A stretch of 64,000 nucleotides of DNA from Psychrobacillus sp. OK032 (GTDB lineage Bacteria > Bacillota > Bacilli > Bacillales_A > Planococcaceae): NCBI RefSeq assembly GCF_900111345.1, contig NZ_FOGY01000011.1, positions 62,001 through 126,000 on the forward strand. Direction: 5' to 3'. Below the pieces are notes generated by a model, which saw nothing but the letters and a program-made list of their open reading frames with translations, made no database searches and was not told the origin of the DNA. Positions 60,370 to 64,000 of the stretch are shown in pieces. Positions within the stretch are counted from its first letter, which is position 1, and every line of letters starts with the position of its first letter. The position numbers and the translations under genes were made by a program.

Positions 60370-61212
60370 TCACCACTGAAACATACCTTCAAATACTTTT
60401 TTGGCTGGACCTGTCATAAAAACGCTATTGTCTGTATAGCGAATGCTAAGCTCTCCACCTAATAGCTTAACCGTAATATCTGTATCTTTGTCGCAATAGC
60501 CGTTTAATACAGATGCTACAACCGCAGCGCAAGCACCTGTACCACATGCGAGCGTTTCTCCACTTCCGCGTTCCCATACGCGCATACGCATCGTATTTCG
60601 ATTTTCTATTTGGATAAATTCCGTATTCACACTTTCAGGAAATAGAGGGTGATGCTCAAACTTAGGTCCTATTTCAAATAGATTAAGAGAGGAGATATCT
60701 TCATAAAATAAAACACAATGGGGATTCCCCATAGAAACCGTCGTAATATTATATATCGTTTCCTCTATTTGCAAAGGAAAATCAATTAAAGCTCCTTTTT
60801 CCTCTAATAGTACTGGGATAGTGGAAGGTGTTAAACTAGCTTTGCCCATATCAACAGTCGCAGTATACATTTGGTCATCTTTTACTTGTAGATTAATGAA
60901 TTTAATTCCACTAAGTGTATCGATTTTAAGCATATCTTTTTTCGCAATATTATTGTCATATACATATTTGGCAACGCAACGGATTGCATTTCCACACATT
61001 TTCCCTTCACTGCCATCTGCATTAAACATTCGCATTTTCGCATCCGCGTTTTCAGAAGGGCATATAAGAACAATCCCGTCTCCTCCGACACCAAAATGTC
61101 GATCGGAAATGGTTTTACTTAGCTGTTCTGGTTGTTCAATTTCATTCTCAAAACAATTAATGTATATATAATCATTTCCGCAACCATGCATTTTTGTAAA
61201 AGGTATATTCAT
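60370..61212 (-). CDS. dapF: Diaminopimelate epimerase
   Basis: A 280-aa PLP-independent epimerase that converts LL- to meso-diaminopimelate for lysine and peptidoglycan. The catalytic cysteines are C73 (KMCGNAIRC) and C223 (ETLACGTGACAA), and MHGCGNDY and NPHCV are conserved. AGAGGG is 7 bases before the ATG at 61212. A frame to 61245 lacks family residues. Housekeeping and apparently monocistronic. Confidence 0.96.
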   Translation of the reverse strand: MNIPFTKMHGCGNDYIYINCFENEIEQPEQLSKTISDRHFGVGGDGIVLICPSENADAKMRMFNADGSEGKMCGNAIRCVAKYVYDNNIAKKDMLKIDTLSGIKFINLQVKDDQMYTATVDMGKASLTPSTIPVLLEEKGALIDFPLQIEETIYNITTVSMGNPHCVLFYEDISSLNLFEIGPKFEHHPLFPESVNTEFIQIENRNTMRMRVWERGSGETLACGTGACAAVVASVLNGYCDKDTDITVKLLGGELSIRYTDNSVFMTGPAKKVFEGMFQW

Positions 61213-61284
61213 ACTACACCCTCTCTTTTCCATTAAAAGGAACAATTTATTTTCATTATAATTAGTTTCTTTCGTTCAGGTCAA

Positions 61285-61313
61285 TAAAAAAAGCAGACTC
61301 CATAAGAATCTGC
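61285..61313 (-). terminator. Terminator of ypfJ
   Basis: On the minus strand GCAGATTC and GAGTCTGC pair with one mismatch around TTATG, followed by a seven-T run. Confidence 0.85.
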
Positions 61314-61314
61314 A

Positions 61315-62163
61315 TTAAGGGGAGGTAGTATTAAATGTGTCTCCCCCTTCAATCGTTCCGTTTTCATAGCCTTTGTAGAACCAGGATTTTCGTTGTTTAG
61401 AAGTACCATGGGTAAAGCTTTCCGGTACGACATAACCCATAGCTTGTTTTTGCAACGTGTCATCGCCGACCGCACTTGCAGCAGTCAGTGCTTCATCTAA
61501 ATCTCCTGCTTCCAACAAGTCCATTCCTTGTGCATGTTTTGCCCATACTCCAGAGAAATAATCTGCTTGAAGTTCAAAACGGACAAGGTATTTATTGAAT
61601 TCCTCTTCGCTTAACTTTTGGCGAAGTGGCATTACTTCCTCAGTAGTTCCTAGCAGGGTTTGTACATGATGACCTACTTCATGTGAGATAACATATGCCA
61701 TGGCAAAATCCCCTGGTGCGTGAAATTTTTCTTGTAATTCCTGATAAAAGCTTAAGTCGATATACAATTTGTGATCACCCGGACAATAAAAGGGACCAAC
61801 AGATGCACCAGCAGTACCACATGCCGAGTTTACACTATTCGTATATAGTACAAGGGTTGGTTCTATATATTGTAATCCATTTTCTTGGAATATTTCGGTC
61901 CAAACTGTTTCCGTATCTGCGAGTACAACAGAGACAAATTCTGCTAGTTCTTTTTCTTGTTCAGTTTCTTCGTATGGGATAGAGTTAGATTGGTCGGTTA
62001 CGCCTAAATTACCGATTAGATCTTCTGGATTTCCACCAAGAAAGGTAATAATAAGCACAATAATTAATCCTAGACCTCCACCAACACCAGCAATAGCTTT
62101 TCCGCTACCTTTACCTCGTCTATCTTCTACATTGGAACTACGCTGTCTGCCTTTCCATTTCAC
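61315..62163 (-). CDS. ypfJ: Neutral zinc metallopeptidase, YpfJ family
   Basis: A 282-aa membrane-anchored predicted metalloprotease. The start KWKGRQRSSNVEDRRG is conserved, a single span follows (about 27-46), and the zinc site HEVGHH is within AYVISHEVGHHVQTLLG. ACGTAGASVGPFYCPGDHKLYIDL, ELQADYFSGVWA (third zinc ligand) and SFTHGTSKQRKSWFYKGYENG complete the family. GTG at 62163 matches the E. coli start MRWQGR better than the longer ATG frame (62178). Function is not well known. Confidence 0.9.
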   Translation of the reverse strand: MKWKGRQRSSNVEDRRGKGSGKAIAGVGGGLGLIIVLIITFLGGNPEDLIGNLGVTDQSNSIPYEETEQEKELAEFVSVVLADTETVWTEIFQENGLQYIEPTLVLYTNSVNSACGTAGASVGPFYCPGDHKLYIDLSFYQELQEKFHAPGDFAMAYVISHEVGHHVQTLLGTTEEVMPLRQKLSEEEFNKYLVRFELQADYFSGVWAKHAQGMDLLEAGDLDEALTAASAVGDDTLQKQAMGYVVPESFTHGTSKQRKSWFYKGYENGTIEGGDTFNTTSP

Positions 62164-62277
62164 CAAGTTCACTTCCATTCGATGCTAATATATTATCTTA
62201 TACCCAATTTCCTTAAGTTTAGACAATAATGAATGGAATGTTTCCGCTATAATTAGATTAAAAGGATGGGGATTGTT

Positions 62278-63312
62278 ATGATGCTAATAAAACCAAAAAT
62301 GCTTCAAGCGGGCGATAAAGTTGCTACGATTAGTTTATCTTGGGGCGGGGCAGGGGAACCTAATTTAAAATGGAGATACGACCAAGGAGTCGAACGTCTA
62401 GAAAAAGTGTTTGGTCTAGAAGTTGTTTCTATGCCAAATAGTTTAAAGGGCGCTAATTACTTATATGAGAATCCAAAAGCAAGGGCAGAGGATTTAATGA
62501 ATGCCTTTAAGGATTCATCTATAAAAGGGATCATTTCAAATATTGGCGGGAGTGAAAGCATTCGTTTACTGCCATATATTGATTTTGATATCATACGTTC
62601 GAATCCAAAAATATTTATTGGTTATTCAGATTCTACTATTACTCATTTATTATGTCATAAAGCAGGGATTTCCTCTTTTTATGGACCATCTATCTTAATG
62701 GACTTCGCTGAAAATGTGGAAATGCATGCATACACAGTGGAAGCATTGAAAAAGACATTATTCACAAATGAAGTAATTGGGGAAATAAAACCCGCACTTG
62801 AGTGGACGAGTGATCGCTTAGAGTGGATTGAAGAAAACAAACATACAAAGCGAAAAATGTATTCGAATAAGGGATATGAAGTATTACAAGGCAATGGAAT
62901 AGTACAAGGAACATTAATCGGGGGATGCATCGAAGTGTTAGAATTTGCAAAAGGAACATCCCTTTGGCCAAATGAGGCATATTGGAAAGATAGTATATTA
63001 TTTTTCGAGACGTCAGAGGAGATGCCAGAACCTACGTATATCGAATATTGGTTACGGAACTATGGTGCACAAGGAATTTTACAAAAAGCAAAAGGTATTA
63101 TTTTTGGAAAACCTTTGAAAGAAAAGTATTATAAAGAGTATAAAGAATCGATATTAAAAATAATGAAAGAATTGGATTTAACGAATTTGCCGATTTTATA
63201 CAATTTGAATTTTGGTCATACTGAGCCAAAATTTGTCTTACCATATGGAGCATTGGCAGAAATCGATTGTGTGAATGGAACTTTTTCTATATTGGAAAGT
63301 GGAGTGGAGTAA
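62278..63312 (+). CDS. S66-family serine peptidase (LD-carboxypeptidase/MccF-like)
   Basis: A 344-aa protein. The nucleophile lies in FIGYSDST (S117), the glutamate and histidine of the triad are in the C-terminal half (FGHTEPKFVLP near the end), and PKMLQAGDKVATISLSWGGAG begins the family fold. S66 enzymes cut peptidoglycan peptides (LdcA) or detoxify microcin C (MccF), and this protein resembles the MccF-like branch. ATG at 62278 is preferred to 62266, which overlaps AAAAGG. Confidence 0.88.
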   Translation: MMLIKPKMLQAGDKVATISLSWGGAGEPNLKWRYDQGVERLEKVFGLEVVSMPNSLKGANYLYENPKARAEDLMNAFKDSSIKGIISNIGGSESIRLLPYIDFDIIRSNPKIFIGYSDSTITHLLCHKAGISSFYGPSILMDFAENVEMHAYTVEALKKTLFTNEVIGEIKPALEWTSDRLEWIEENKHTKRKMYSNKGYEVLQGNGIVQGTLIGGCIEVLEFAKGTSLWPNEAYWKDSILFFETSEEMPEPTYIEYWLRNYGAQGILQKAKGIIFGKPLKEKYYKEYKESILKIMKELDLTNLPILYNLNFGHTEPKFVLPYGALAEIDCVNGTFSILESGVE

Positions 63313-63315
63313 CAA

Positions 63316-64000
63316 ATGGTATCATTTATCGTAATTGGGGGAGGAATTTTAGGTGCCTCCACGGCGTATCATCTTGCAAAACAGAATGTGAAAGTTACGC
63401 TTATTGATAGACAGGACCTTGGTCAAGCGTCTGCGGCAGCAGCAGGTATCATTTGCCCCTGGATTTCTCAAAGAAGAAATAAAAAGTGGTATGCTCTTGT
63501 GCAAAATGGTGCCAAATATTATAAACAGCTTGTACATGAACTCGAGGATTTAGGAGAAACTTCCACTGGATACAAACAAGTAGGGGCAATTGCATTACAA
63601 AATGATGAAAAAAAACTGCAAAAAATGTTAGAGCGTGCAATAGTAAAAAGAGAAGAAGCACCTGAAATTGGTGAGTTGAAAATTCTATCACCCGAAGAAA
63701 CAAAGTCCTTATTTCCACTTATCTCGGAAGACTTTTTTTCCTTATTCGTCGAAGGCGCTGCTAGGGTGGACGGACGTGCAATGCGGGATGCTTTGATCAA
63801 TGCAGCCCAAAAGCTAGGTGCGGAAATAATAGTTGGAGATGCACAGCTTTCGGCTGGGTCAGTTTTTGTGAATAAGAAACAGTTAGTAGCAGATAAGATT
63901 ATCTTGACTGCAGGTGCCTGGGGCAATGAGATTCCCTCTATATTAGGGGAAGATATGAAAGTAAGCTTTCAAAAAGCACAAATTATGCATTTTAAAATAG
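63316..64000 (+). CDS. FAD-dependent oxidoreductase (DAO family), cut by window edge
   Basis: An open frame of 228 codons runs off the right edge. VIGGGILGASTAYHLAKQNVKVTLIDRQ is a GxGxxG dinucleotide site, ASAAAAGIICPWISQRRN follows and the RVDGRAMRDALINAAQKLGAEI segment is usual for D-amino-acid dehydrogenase/glycine-oxidase relatives. It starts 3 bases after the S66 peptidase stop, with GGAG before the ATG, so the two are cotranscribed. A link to D-amino acids from wall peptides is plausible. Confidence 0.87.
   Translation, partial: MVSFIVIGGGILGASTAYHLAKQNVKVTLIDRQDLGQASAAAAGIICPWISQRRNKKWYALVQNGAKYYKQLVHELEDLGETSTGYKQVGAIALQNDEKKLQKMLERAIVKREEAPEIGELKILSPEETKSLFPLISEDFFSLFVEGAARVDGRAMRDALINAAQKLGAEIIVGDAQLSAGSVFVNKKQLVADKIILTAGAWGNEIPSILGEDMKVSFQKAQIMHFKI

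Overview
The window is a chromosomal segment of a low-GC, Gram-positive, spore-forming member of Bacillales. The inference rests on AGGAGG-type ribosome binding sites, frequent GTG/TTG starts, a B. subtilis-like yng leucine-degradation gene order, PurR boxes, preQ1 and purine riboswitches, a WalR-type box, a SASP-like small protein and SLAP/DUF1540/DUF3006 genes. The dispersed intergenic repeats look like those of Planococcaceae (Psychrobacillus/Lysinibacillus-like), but the genus is a guess. No rRNA, tRNA, CRISPR array or intact transposon is visible.

Layout. 0-3.8 kb: a luciferase-like flavoprotein and a 785-aa protein with two isoprenoid-synthase-like halves. 4-8.6 kb: pstS-pstC-pstA-pstB-phoU behind Pho boxes and a structured leader insertion. 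8.6-10.1 kb: a 33-bp tandem repeat, a DUF1456 gene, a 21-bp degenerate array and a palindromic repeat. 10.2-21.2 kb: a sigma-54 activator followed by a -24/-12 promoter and a nine-gene acyl-CoA operon (acyl-CoA ligase, two enoyl-CoA hydratases, biotin-dependent carboxylase, HMG-CoA lyase, MaoC hydratase, GntP permease), which fits catabolism of leucine-derived or other branched acids to acetyl-CoA and acetoacetate. 21.4-34.2 kb: small housekeeping and accessory genes, with a phosphonate-type binding protein coupled to a dCache-GGDEF-EAL protein behind three phased Pho boxes. 34.3-38.9 kb: a CaiB/acyl-CoA ligase operon with a cre site, then a purine permease with PurR boxes and a guanine-type riboswitch.

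38.9-44.6 kb is an accessory island. Small unrelated genes (PhzF, two VOC proteins, two unknowns, a Nudix hydrolase, a SASP-like gene) are separated by members of one foldable repeat family whose two-block stem architecture resembles integron attC sites. The IS3 and IS66 remnants also lie here. This is the best candidate for an undescribed system in the window.

44.6-64 kb: a cupin-type repressor with a 13-bp palindromic operator, an MHS transporter, an ornithine-cyclodeaminase-like enzyme, an MhqR-type promoter with a ring-cleaving dioxygenase, a 17-copy 82-bp array built from 21-bp sub-repeats, an osmolyte-type ABC transporter, queT with a preQ1-I riboswitch, a frameshifted metallo-beta-lactamase gene, cell-wall enzymes, dapF, ypfJ, an S66 peptidase and a truncated FAD oxidase. 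Four separate intergenic regions carry exact 21-bp periodicity with unrelated words, which no gene explains.
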